Part shown: positions 1 through 12,800 of the stretch, piece by piece | How the letters are laid out: every line of letters begins with the position of its first letter | Position numbering within the stretch: position 1 is the first letter of the stretch | Source of the DNA: Caecitellus pseudoparvulus | Taxonomy: Eukaryota > Bigyra: Bicosoecida | Direction of reading: 5' to 3' | DNA: 23,026 bases | NCBI GenBank assembly: GCA_965644315.1 | Contig: CBFFRQ010000172.1 | Location: 1-23,026, forward strand | Translations under genes and position numbers: made by a program | Notes under the pieces: generated by a model | What the model saw: the letters and a program-made list of their open reading frames with translations, nothing else | Told to the model about the DNA's origin: nothing | The model's database searches: none

Positions 1-2
1 GA

Positions 3-3000
3 CACCCCCGGAGACAAGTTCACACTAGGGACCAATATTCGGGTTGCAATGGCGCCCCATGATGAGATGCAGCTTAAGTCTGCGCCAAAGTCGGCGTAAA
101 CACCCGCGGCGATGTTCAAGATGGTCGAGCCTTCAGATGCAACTGCCCCTGGAGCGAGTGGCAGAGTTCGACAAACGACAGCTTCCAACGCAGCAATGCC
201 AGAGGCGTCATCAAAGTGGCCAACCAGCGTGACGTTCAGCACGCCTTGCGGTGCTTCATGTGTCAAGGACACACTTGCACTTGCCTGCTCAGGAAAGGAT
301 GTGTCCACGCGAACACATGCAGCCGTTCCAGCCACAAACAGTCCGGCAGAGTTTGAAACGTTGAAATGTGGGCAGTACAGGCCATCTTCGTCGACAGGAG
401 TGCTGGAAAGCGAACCACTAGATCCCTGGATGAGGGCGTAAGCACTCGGCACGCTCGCCCAGGCCTCGCCATCTGATGTCAGCCATTCAATCTCGATGGA
501 ATTCAACGCGGAGTGTTCCTCAATGAAAGCCCCAGTCAACCAGGACATGGAAAGGGCTGTGTCTGAGGTGACTTCCTCTGAAATGCCGGGAATTGTGCCT
601 GCAAAGATGAGGCTGGCGTTCAAGACAGGAGGGGACCTGTCAACAGTGAATGGCCCATGAAAGCTACGAGTCTGCAGACCCGCGTGGTTTTCGGCAGTGG
701 CAGTCACAAACACTTCTTGGCCGTCGTTGGCAGCTGCAAGGCTTCCGAGGTTGACAGCTTGGGCAACGTCGTTACCGAGCCCAGTCGCCACATCACCCAA
801 TCCTGGGGAGCTTCCGACTTGGAAAGAGACGGATGCGAGACCGCTTTCGGGGTCTCGGAAGCCATCCAAGATCGCGAAGACTTCAGCAGTTGAGACCCAA
901 GAGATGCTATCCCACGCAACATCCGTGCTGGTCGCGCCAGAAGTAGGGACAGCCAGAGTCACTGTACCTGCCACAGGTGGGGTCGACTCCTTCGTGAGCG
1001 CGCCTGTTGCGACTGACTCCAGTCCAGCGGAATTCGAGCAATGTGCTTCCCACATCAACACAGAACCGTCTGGCACAAGCATACCTTGGTGCTTCAAAGA
1101 GACAGCATACGGTAAGTTGGAGAGCATGGCGCCCCACTCAGCCGCTGGCTCCAACGAGGCAGGACTCCGCCCCGCCAATACCGCGCAAGTGACTGACGTC
1201 TCATCCGAGACTGCAAGCTGGAGTGCGGGCATGCTGGCGTTGTGAAAGAACATACCAGAATCTGTTGTCGAGAGCAGTCCTGTGACATTCACTTGCACTA
1301 GCGGAGGGGTGACGTCCAGAAGAACGCCATCGCTGACGGACACTGCTGGGGTAAGGTCTCCGTACTCTGCGACTACTTTGGTGAACACCCGCCCTCCTCC
1401 TTGAAGGCTCAACGGTGTTGCTGCAACCCCATAAGCGTTGAACCTGGCATCTTGCAAGGGGAGCACGTCACATGCGCAGTCTGGGCCAAGCGCGGTGCTG
1501 CTGCACAGGCACCACTTGTAGGAGATCCGCGCTTGCGGAATCTCAGCGAGAGAGAAGGGCTCCCAGCTGGCATGGAATGCATCTGAAACAGGCAAGGCCT
1601 CGTTGTCGTGCATGTTCGCCCCATCAAATACAGTTCCAATCTGAATGGCTCGGTTGCGAACTGGAATGGCTGGCCCAGTGGCGAGCTGGGACTGCTGCCC
1701 CAGAGAGTTGGTGCACACTACGCTCACAGCCAACAGTTTGACGTCCCAGGTTGACACACCCGACCAAGAGGCTTCCATGGTTCCAAAAGAGGTGACACCG
1801 CTGCTCATGGGTGGCAGGTCTGGCAGAGCTTCATCGGCAGCTGAGCCATCGCCCACCCAAGCAGCATGGAACGTGGCACTCGTGATGCCGGACTCGGGGT
1901 CGGAGCACCCAGAGAAGCGTACAGAAAGAACCGCGCCGTCAACTTGAGCTGGGTACGTTGTCTGGCTCGCGGCGTTCTGTGGCAAGCGCACTGAGGCTTG
2001 CAGGGCAGAGACGGCAGATGGAACTACAACAGGGGGTGTGGTGTCAACTGTGACTCCGTCACTGCTGAACGTCGCAGCATTGCCTGCGAGGTCCTGCACA
2101 CGGAACGTTGCATACACAGTTCCTTCGGTCAAAGCTGCCTGGAGACTTCCGCGGCACACCAGGTTGCCAGCTTCGCGCTCAACTGCCGTGAAACTTTCAG
2201 AGGCCACGTCGGCCAGGCCTGGCAGAGAGCCAAAGTAGCACGACGCGTTGCCAACGCCAGATACTGTGTCCATGACCGAGACGAGGACAGCTGACATCTC
2301 CTGAAGGCTCACAACGCTTCGCAAGTCTTCTGCGGCATCGGCTCCATCCACCACCGCTTCTGCCACGGGCGGAGAGTCATCCAGGCCAAATGCCGAGCTG
2401 AAACCTTGCGATACCAGCCCGGCAGAGTTGGTTGCGCTCACTGCGATCCTAAACGTGCCAGCCGACGAGACTTCTAAGGCGGCACAGGAGACCTGTCCGG
2501 CTGGGAAAGTCCGGGACTCGACCTCCCAAGCGTCTCCAGTCCGGCGCTCGAGCCAAAAACGCTGCGACTCAATCTCCGACACGTCCTCTGTGCACGACCA
2601 ACAGAACTGTTGGAATCCCTGCTGAGTCACCCATGCGGCATTGGACGAGTCAGTTAGCTGCACTGAGGTGCAGATTGGTGGCGTGGAATCCACAGTCACA
2701 CCATCAGACATGACTTGAGTGGCAAGCCCCGCGGAGTTGATGGCCTTCACCTGCATCGCGTACTTGGTGGCGTCGGTGAGGCCTCCAGGCACCAATGTGG
2801 CCAGCACATAGTTCCCCAGGAGCACTGCAGGAAGCCATTGCCCGACTGGTTCAGGTGCTCCTGAAGCTGGGACGAGCACGGGCCGCATGAGCACTTCATC
2901 GATGCTTGTTTCACCGTCCACAAAGGACGCCGTGGCAGTCAGATGGGTGGCGTTGGAGGTGAACTGCACATCCTCAGCCCCTGCTCCATCCTGTGGCTCG

Positions 3001-6000
3001 AACAGCGACAGGGGGGGCGTCGAGTCCACGATGACGCCGTCTGAGGTGCAGACGCCGACGCTGCCCGCACCATTCGTGACAACGATCACCGTGTACAGCT
3101 TCTCACCAGAGGGCAGCAGCACCCCCTGCTCCATGAAGTGGGCAGCTTCCCGAGCACTGGCGGGAGCGTCTTGCAGAGGCAGGAAGTCATCTGCCCCTTG
3201 CAGTCGCCCGATGCCGTACTGCACACGCGCGACGCCGGACTCGGGGTCGGTAGCCGACCACTGCAACCAGGGCAGGAAGGAAGAGGTGAAGTCCTCGTCA
3301 ACGCCCTTCACAGGGCCGTCCCATGCGAAACACGAGGGGGGCGTGGTGTCCACACTCACCGGCACGGTGGATACTGCGTGGGACATGCCGATGCCGTTAA
3401 CGGCTCGCACCAGTCCGTACACTGTCTGCCCATGCGCCAGATCCAGCCCCACCATGGCGGCCTGGGTGGACAGCGTGCCGCGTGTGAAGAACACGATGTC
3501 AGCTGCTTCTGGCGTGGAGCCCAGCCCCACATCGTACCGCACAATGCCAGTCTGGTTGTCCGCGAAGCCCGCCCAGTGCAGGGTGAAGGTGGACGTGCTG
3601 GAGATGAAGGTGCCTGAGGCTGGTGCGGCACCTGCCAGACCCAGACGGGCCCAGGCAGCGCCATCCACAGGCCCCGTGTCGTCGATGAAAATACCGTTGC
3701 TCCAGACACTGGTGGCCTGGCCTGCCTCGTCCACGGCAGTGACACGCGTGAAGTATGTCTGCTGTGGAGTGAGCGGGTCGTCTTGCAGGTCCAGCACCGT
3801 CCACTCTAGCAGCCCGACACTGTGGTCGGGCACGACGTCACAGGGGCCGTCCGCGGCGGTGGCAGCGCAGACACGGAAGTCCACGATGGAACTCTCCAAG
3901 TCCAGGAAGTTGGCCCAGCTGATGACCAGCACCTCCGTCATGCTCTGTGCGACAGCGTCTGCGGTGCCAGGCATGCCGTCCGTCACAATGCCTGGCAGGG
4001 GGGGGCGGGTGTCAATGAGGAGCGTTGTGGACAAGTGCGTTGCAGTCCTCTGCAATGCCTCATTGTAGCACACCACTTGCGCATGCACGCGCCCTGCACC
4101 AGGTAGATTGTGACCAGCAAGAGACACCCAGTGCCTGGCTTCGTGCTTCGGGCCTGAACGTTGGGAAGCTGCCACGCTCGCACCAGATTCCAAGTCAAGC
4201 CCTGTGTTCTTCACATCTGTGACCACGACTGGACCAGGGGATGGTTCATGTAGCCATGAAGTCGCCCCTGATGAAGTGGTGAACTGCCCGGCGGGGATGA
4301 GAGCACGGTTGACAATGTCTGTGCCACCGGCGTAAGATCCAAGTGACAGCTGGCAAAGCAAGTTGCCAGATTCGGGCTCTGCCACGTGCCAAGAAAACAC
4401 AGCCACGTCTGATGAGCTTCCGATGACACCAGCACCAAGGCTGCTGTTCGTCGCCATGATGAGATCGGACACCTGCGGCGGTGTCACATCGACCAACACA
4501 CCATCGGACACGCTGCTACTCAGCGCGCCTGCACCGTTCCTCGCTTCAACATGGAACGAATAGCGCTTGCCATGCTCCAGCGTAGCTGGAATCAAGGCAG
4601 AGTACAGGGCTTGCCGTCGGACGGCTGGGATGGTGAAAACCTCAGAAACAGCTTGACCCGACGCCACATCAGAAACCCACACTGAGTATGACACGACATC
4701 CGATTCGGCATCGGCCGCGGGTTCCCACGAGCCAGCATACAGTGTGGACTGCCCCTGCACCCTTTCATTCGCGAGTGTCGCGTTTCCAGTCAGTGCAGCC
4801 AGACCCGGAGACGCAGGAGCGCCATCGACGACTGCTCCCATGTCTGGGGCGGTGGTATCGATAACAACCCCCGTCGTTGACCTCCATGTTGACACACCAG
4901 CCACATTCGTGGCTTTGATCGTGGTGAAGTATGTGGATCCATGGGCAAGCGCATGTGGAAGGTCTCCCCACGTTCGCTGCTGCACTGTTGCGTGCAGCCT
5001 CACAGGGCCCGCAACGTCGAAGAACGACGCAATATTCTCCACCCCAGCACAGGCACCGCTGTCGGAGAGCTGCGTGATAAGGTTCAAGCGGTGAGGATCC
5101 CGCGCCAGCAGGGCGGAGGGCAGGTCTCCACGCTCGAATGCCACGACATCTGCGCAAGCTTGCAGCGACTCATCAAAGGGCTTGGACCCGAGGAACACAT
5201 CCACGTGCGCGACCTCCGAGTGTGGTTCAAAGAAACCACTTTCCCAGCTAGATCGCAGGGAAGTTGTCGACTGCTGCGCTCGAATCGCAGTGGCCAGGGA
5301 GCACCCAGATGCCTGCACTCCACAAGAGAAGAATCGGTGCTGCCCGTCAGCCTGGGGCCCGGAGGGGTCGTACATGGTACCGTCATGCACTTGCCAGCGT
5401 TCACCACGTGCTTTATTGGCAACTCTAAGAGTGACAAATCCAGTGGTGTGGGCCGGCCAGTCGACGTTGCGCAGGACGGACTCCTGCTGCAACGCTTGAG
5501 GCAGTGGCGTCCAGTCCACCAAATCGGTGCCACCTGGGGACGTGCCGAAGCCTATCACGATGCTGTCCACGCCGCTCTCGGCATCCCATGACTGCCACAT
5601 AATGTGCAGCAAGTCAATGTCTGAGATGAATGCGGTCGTCGTCCGTGCCACTTGCGTTGCAAGCAAGGCAGGCTGGGGAAGGTCTCCAGGTGACGTGGAG
5701 GGCTGGCGCTCAACACGGTTGTAATCCACATTCACTTGGCGTGACGAAAGGCGCAGCGACTTCACCTCCGGGGGCGATGAGTCTACAACAAAGCCGTTTG
5801 AGAAGCTCTCACGAACCGCCCCAGCAGCGTTCTGAGAGATGATGCTCCACCTATACGACAGTCCATCTCGAAGGTGCAGGCTGGGAGGCAGGGCAGTTTC
5901 CCAAGCCCGTGCACTGCCAATGTAGGCATGCTCGCTGTTTCCCTCACCAGAGCCTGGGAGCATCATCCGGCCTGTTTGCACCTCCTGCACATTCACCCAG

Positions 6001-6839
6001 AAGTGCTCTGTTGGCGTTCCCTCCGCATCATCAAAAGGGCCAAACGAGATGCTGAGGCGCTCAGCCGACGGCCAGTGCGAAACATCTTCCTCCACACCCC
6101 ATCCAAACTTACCCCCACTCTCACTGATGAAGCCCGCCCAGGAGCCAGTCGTGTCAATAAAGATGGGGTGGCTGGTGTACCACCCCCGCAAGCCAATGTG
6201 GTTGGCTGTGCGGATGTTTACCCAGTAATACTTGCCATGTTGCAAGTCCAAGCCGCCCGCTTCAGCGTAGTACCAGGCAGGTGATTTCTCCTCCATGAAG
6301 TCAGCATATCCAACATCAGACCACGGGAGCACATCATCCTTCCCTGGGCCCGAACCGACTGCGAACTCGACCAAAGCTATGCGGCTTCCTTCTGCAAGCT
6401 CTTGCACCTTGAACCGCACGAGAAGAACCTCCGTGGCATTCGTGACCTGGAAGTCGCCATACCGGATGTAAGCTTGTGCGCCCGTGTCCCACACTTCCAA
6501 ATCTCGCACCTCAGGTCCAGTTCGATCGCAGGAGAATCGCGTCGTAGTGCCGGAACGCAAACCTGCAGTGTTGGTTGCAAACACGGACGCGAATGCCGGG
6601 CGTGACTCGCCTGGGCAGTCGACGGAACTAAACGTGAAGGAAGAAAAGTCCATACCCGTGTAGTACTCGCCAATATCCTCGCGCATGGGAGCAGTGCCAA
6701 GGGCCACTGAAAACTCTCGAACATAGCTCTCCTGGTCCACGAAGCCTCCCCACTCTGTCTTCACTGTCACTGCGTCTTGCTGCTCGACGTCCACGACAGC
6801 CGTGCTCGTTAGAGCGGCTGTTGAGTCTGGAGGAAGGCG
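3..6839 (-). repeat. Tandem array of about 19 FN3/Ig-like modules with D-x-[TS]-P-P junctions
   Basis: The last third of the fragment repeats a beta-sandwich-type unit of about 104-124 residues. Each typical unit has a Trp-containing strand, a D-x-E-S-G motif followed by alternating hydrophobics and G-[ST]-x-P, a strand like Y-x-V-x-A-x-N-x-A-G, and a junction like SDGVxVDxTPP. Junction Asp codons lie at 6525, 6153, 5781, 5367 (degenerate), 4857, 4488, 4011, 3681, 3348, 3024, 2688, 2376, 2043, 1314, 987 (Glu here), 639 and 303. One junction near 1670 lacks the motif. NSAGL recurs at 339-353, 1020-1034, 2415-2429 and 2724-2738. This pattern is known from large cell-surface proteins of animals, choanoflagellates, algae and some bacteria. 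Units are diverged rather than identical, so the array is old. It continues past the left edge. Confidence 0.8.
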
Positions 6840-9800
6840 ACACACTTTGAAGAGAGGAATGACGTGCCAATCATCACCGAAGGGCTTGTACTTTGCAATT
6901 GTGAACCGGTGCTCCTTGCACTTTACGATGCGGCAGTATGGTACCCGGATGGAGAACCACCGGCCCAACTTGATCTTGCGGCAGCAGTAGCAACGAATGC
7001 ACAATCTGAACGCATAGTAAAACTCGACCGCAATGCTGGGATACTGCAGGGCCAGATCCATCTGCAGACAAAGGTCGACCTTCCCTGCTGGGTTGATCTG
7101 CAGCGAAGCTGTTGGCACCACTGCGAGGGAAAACAGCCTCACCCGCGCCTGCACTCCTGCCACCCCAATACCAAAGTCAATCTCAATGCCAGCCGCAAAG
7201 TATGGAGTCGCAGACGGGATGAGTGATACAGCGAGGAGCTTCTCCTTAAGCAACAGTGACACATCCAGATCCACCTGGACATCCACTCCTGCTGAGATGG
7301 ACAGGAACAACGGCACAATTGGAGGGCCAAGAGGGAACCTTAGTTTAAAGAACACAAAACTCTGGGACATTAGAGTGTTCTTTGCACTGATGGCAGAATC
7401 AAACTTCGGATCACGCGCGCCGACAGCTTGCAGGACACGCGAGGAGCCGCGACGAACGACCTGGTGCGTGTCTGCAACGCGAACTCCAGATCGCCGGGAA
7501 GAGTGGTGAACGACAAGGCTTGGCGTGGACAAATGCGCATTTCGCACACGTAGCTTGCGACCATCTACTGTGCGAATCGTCACTGCAGCTCGGGGCAGCT
7601 GGTGCGCGGCAAGCCCAGCCGCTTGCGTCAGAGACCGGCCATGAGCTGCATCACGTGCAAGCTCATCCAACGTTATGGGCTCTGCTGCATCTTCCACCTC
7701 TGCTCCCACACTGCCCAAGCTCCGGCGCGTTTCACAGAGCGGATCACCTTCGATCGGCAGTAGGCATCGAGGGCCAACGTACGAATGCAGGGAGAACGGC
7801 GGAGTAGGCTGGCGCACCTTCAGATACAGCACATTTTCGGTAAACTGAGGGTTTACGTTGCGTACAGTGGGCAAGAGGAACTTGTACACCGTGTCATCAG
7901 TCAATGCTCCAATGCGTTGCACCTGGTCAAAGTTGGCGTTCGCACCCGTAGACGTGACCATTGCGGCGAACGTCACATCAGTACCATCGTACAGGGCAAG
8001 AGACTCGACACCTGCTGGGACACGCATTTTCAGCGTAGCTGTGCCCAAAGACGCGCCGTCGTCTTCTTGGTTCTGGCCCGCACTGGAGTCCTGCCCGCGC
8101 CGCTTTCGCAGGGAAGCAGGCGCTTTGCCGCTGCGGAGCACCCACTGCCCCACCGGGAAATCCTCAAGCTCAGCCTTCGTCTTCATACGGCTGAGAACAC
8201 TGGGGTCTGGAAGAGATAGATCTGAACTCATGTCTGATGGCAAGAGCTGGTGGAAATCCAGGGTGCAGTGTGAGCCCGCACGGGTGTATGTGCAGCGAGT
8301 CAGCGCCATGTTCACGAAGCCAAGCTGCTTGAACAGCATCACACCCTTCGCCCGAGCTCCAGATTGAACGATAAGGTTCGGGGCCAAGACGACTTGGCCG
8401 TCCACCTCGTAGGTGAGTCCAAGTGTGGCAGCTCTTGGCAATCCATCGAAACCCAGCGCAAAGCCCACAGTCCACCCCATGTTGCACTGCAGCCAGGCGT
8501 TGTGCCGATCTCCTTCAGCTTCATCAGCGTCTTCTGCGCCGACGGAAAATGGCCCGTAGGGACCCTGTGCACAGAAATCCGCACTGTACTCGCCGTCCAC
8601 AGTGTGGTGCTCCGCCACACGGCGAGAGTAGGAGTACATCAGGGGAGTCGAGGGCGTGGACCTTGCCAGAGGCTCGTCAGTAGAGGCAGGCCCACCTGCC
8701 CCAGCAGGAGGCAGCCATCCTGAAAGTTTGTTCAAAAAGCCACCGACCTGTGGGCTTGTCTGACTCTCCCCTGGTTCTTCCGCTGGGGATGCGGGATCGC
8801 CTGGTTCATAATACTCGCCCACCCACAGCGTTCCGTGGAAGCCGAAGGCTGTGCGATCATAGAAAAGAGCATTCGCCTGTACATCAACTTCGAACGGGCC
8901 ATGCGCTGCCATGAGTTCGACCACAGGGTCGGAGTTTGACAAGAGCTGCTCCGCAACTTTCCAATCGAAGGCCATGATGTGGTTTTGCCGGGCACTTGCT
9001 GGGATGCTGTCTTGCACGTGATCGATTGCTGTCTCGTTGACAGCATCAGAGCACACCCACAGCAGGCCGTGATCGCGGTCCAGGGCCAGGTCTGCCACAG
9101 AGCCGAAGTACGGCGTGCCGTCAGGCAGCTGCAGGGAGAATGTCTTCAAGATCACTTCGTCGTCGTTCATGACGACGATAATGCTTGGCGTGGCAGCGTT
9201 CTTGCCTGTCCCGTGCATACTGACTGCCAGTCGGCGGTAGTCGAGGGCCTCAACCCCCTGCGGCATCCAATCCTCAACCAGCCCAGGGAGAGTCACGTGC
9301 CAGTTGTCACCCCGGCAAGGGTACCCTCTGATCTGGCATGATCCGAATGCGGGTGGGAAAGTTTGGTACCAAAAATGGGTGTACTTGAGGGCCATGAGTG
9401 ACGTGAACACAGCTGAGCGACGAGGAACTACGTGGACACACGGGTCCCCTGCATCACAGGGCGGCTTCAGATCAGCAGGATCAATAACACCGTTCGGCGT
9501 CCCACGCCCCAGCACCCGCCGGGATTGCTCTGCAAAGTCTGCTATGCCGTCAGCGATGTCCTCCACAGTGTCACGGGCAGGGGAAATGTCGTTCACTACA
9601 TCTTGAACGCCATGCAGTACATCCAAGGCCAGCTGTGGTACTTTCACGAACTGATCCCTGGCCAGGAGCACGAGCTTCTCAGCTGTGCCGCGGATGTAGG
9701 AGACGACACTGTTGAGCGAGTCAACGACAGTTGTGCGGAATGTAACGAAGAATTCCAACGCCATTCGCAATGGGGACAGAACAAAGGCTGCGACTTCTTG

Positions 9801-12800
9801 AATCCTGTCCGCCACCCACTGACCAGGGTTAAACGCTTGGATGGCGGCCACAGCAGAGCGAACGCCTCTTGAGATTGTGCCAAGGAATCCGGCCACTCCT
9901 TGCACGAAGTCAGCTGCTCGGCGAATCCCACCAACAATAGTATCAGCGAAGTCAAGAGCAGCACCTGAGACGACGGCCAGGAAGTTTCCGCTTGCCAGTG
10001 CCCGAGCACCGCTACCCGGGCCTTGGAGTGTGAACAGAGCAAGTGCTGATTGCACTGGCTCCTTGGCCGCTGAAATCAACGACGTCGCCCGGTTGAGGCT
10101 GGACAAAAGGCCAGATCCTGAAGAATCCATGTGCGCCTTGAATGTGCCCACTGCTCGGACGCCTTCTTGCAGTGCTCGAGATTCGACCAAGACAGTTTGC
10201 AAGGTGTCTTTCAGAAGGTCGCGGATGCACGGAGAGCCGGGGACACACTCCTGCAAGTCGAAGGAAGCCACGAGCGCAGGCAAACGCTGGCGCAGTGCAC
10301 GGAGCGCAGCCACGCTGTCGCTTGACGAGGCCAAACCAGCCTTGAGAGCCTTCGTTGTCGCAAAGAGTGGCGCTGCAGACGCAGCTTCGTCCGCGAGCTC
10401 AGTGGGAAGTCCAGCCAAGGCAACGACAGCGTCACCCACGTCGACCAAGGTGGACTTCACGACAGCCCTGGAAGCGATAAACTCTATCGCACTGTCAGCC
10501 CCAGCACGGATGCGCTGTAGCGTTTGCGCAGCGTTGGCAACAAGACTGAATACGCTGCTGAACCCAGACAAAATGGAGCGAATGACTTTCTCTGCCAGTT
10601 GACTAGCCAAGGCCTTGCCGCCATCCACCAGGCGAAGCAGCGTATCTGGGACGAAGTTAGCAAACTCATCAGCTCTACTGCGAAGGATGGACGTCCAACT
10701 GCTCAATAGGCCATCAAGTTTCTCCAACAGCAGGGTCACAATGTCCCCAAGAGCACCGACAAGCCCCCCAGAGCTCACGATCTTTTGGGCCACAGTCTGA
10801 ATCTTCAGGGCAAAGGACACCACGTTCTGGGCCGCGGTGCCGACTTTGAACAGCGCGCCGCCTCCGCCCCTCATGATGCTTCCGATGGGGCCAGGGGTGG
10901 TCTGTCCCATGCTGAGCACAGTGCGGCCGACTTTGGTCACAGTCTTGATGATTGGTGACGCCTTGCTGGCGATCTTGTCTGTCACATTTGCCACTACGCC
11001 AACAACATGTTCCACTTTCTGCATGGTGGGGCTGCCGCTCACAAGCACATCCAAGCGCTGCAGCAACTGGCCCGATAAACTGCGGAGCTGCTGCATGCCC
11101 TGGTCCACTACACCGTCCACTTCTTCCACCAACCTCGCCGCCAGCTCTTGCAGCACAACCCTCAGGTCCTCTGCGGCGTTTGCAAGCAGGTCTCCAACAT
11201 TGTCCACCATGCGGTTGATCTGCAGCATGACCTTTTGGGTAAGGAAGTCTTCAATTTCCTGGGAACTATCCAACACGTCTAGAACCTGGCCTGCCATGTC
11301 CAGATAGCCCTGGGCTTCGTCGACCACCCGGGCAATGGCAGCGTCGGCAGCTGCCCCAATTCCGTTCAGGGAGCCAGTCCACGTCGCAACACTGGTTTGC
11401 AGGGATGGGAGAGAGCCACCCAGAGCCTGACCAAGCAACGTAAGTGTGGGTTCAGTGACCAGGACAGCATCGGCCACTCGCAGAAGGGGCCCAGGAGGAG
11501 GAAGCCGCTCATCAATGCTCTGAATGAGAGCATCCAGCACTTTGACCAGGTCAGTTTTCAGTACACGGGTTGCGTTGGCGTTGTCCGAGAGAACGCGCTT
11601 CACGGCAGACTTGCCTGCTGCCAGCTGCGTGCTCACAGGAGCGCCAATAGACCCTAGCCTGCCAACTTGCACCATGTCCTCCGAGGCTTCCTTCATAGAC
11701 AGTACGACGCGCAGCACAGCAGCGGTACGGGAGCTTGGCTGGAATGCAGGTGATGCCTTGAGCGAGGCAAGTTGACCAAGGAGAACTGGCAGGAGCGCGG
11801 TGTGGCCAGCCGACAGCTCCAACACGCTATCCATCAGTGCCGCCAAGTCTTCATGAGCGGCAGCTAGAAGCACTTTCGATTCTTCAGGTGACAAAGCCAA
11901 CGAGCCATCGCTGTCCAGGAGGCTCTGCAAGTCCACGATGCGGTCTGCGAAGCCTCGCAGCTGTCGTTGGTCTCCAGCACTCACCCCGGGTGTGCCAGCT
12001 GCTGCTCGAGCTGCGAGCTCCAGTGCCTCAAGGTCTAACCCTGGCGAAGAGGCCATGCTGTCAGCGGAAGCAGACTCAATGGTACCCACAAGGGTACCCG
12101 CTGCACCGTCCAATGCAGCATTCCAAGCTGCAAGGCGCTCAGAAGTGCTGTCTTGTCGACGTTTTAGACTTTGGAGGCCAGAGGCAACGGAGCTCAACGC
12201 AAGTGACGCTGGGAGTACGTTGGACGTGATGGTCCCAGCCCTGCCTAGTATTTGGCTTGTAAGTGCTCCGATACGTAAAGCCTGCAGTTCAAGTTCAACC
12301 TGGTCAAACTGCTCTGCACCTATGCCAAGCCCCCTTGCAAGCGGTCTCACGCTTTGAATGGAGCGCTGGGCAGCATCAGTTGCCCCAGCAAGACGGCGCA
12401 GTCGGCTCTCAGGCATCCAAGCCAGTGGAACTACAGTGCGACCGACCGTTTCTGCCACCAAACGAAGACTTTCACTCGCACTTGTGAGTCTGCTGCGAGC
12501 CGGCGTGCTTTCCGGCGCTTGCTGTGCAGCAGAGTGCAGCGCACCCCCGAATAACAGGAGAGCCTTGGCTTGGGGTGCGGCCACGGCGTCGACAGGGGCT
12601 GGGACGCTTGCCGCAAGCAACGTTGTCAGGACCGTGATTCTGCTGGCTGGGGAGGTGGTCGCGGATGTCTCAAGAAGGTCAACAGACGAGGCCTGATGTG
12701 CATGTCGCGCCACAGCTCCGGCCAACGCCTGGGTGACGCGGAGCGATTCTCCAGCATGGTGCAGCACAATGCCCGCGCCCACCGCTGCAAGAGCATCGCG

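Noticed and set aside
2887-4068. Longest complete open frame on the plus strand, 393 codons
   Set aside because: It lies exactly antisense to FN3 modules with strongly G/C third positions, which removes stops from the opposite strand. Its translation is low-complexity Ser/Thr/Pro/Ala sequence without a recognisable domain.
5084-5533. Minus-strand open frame of 149 codons in another register (others like it across the window)
   Set aside because: It overlaps the continuous frame, shows no domain signal, and is the length expected by chance at this base composition.
7140-7380. Possible transmembrane segment
   Set aside because: The hydrophobic residues alternate with polar and charged ones, which suits a beta sheet. 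No run of about 20 uncharged hydrophobic residues is present.
9465-9510. Second EF-hand-like loop (sequence around NGVIDPAD)
   Set aside because: Only the second half of the loop fits; positions 1 and 3 are not acidic.
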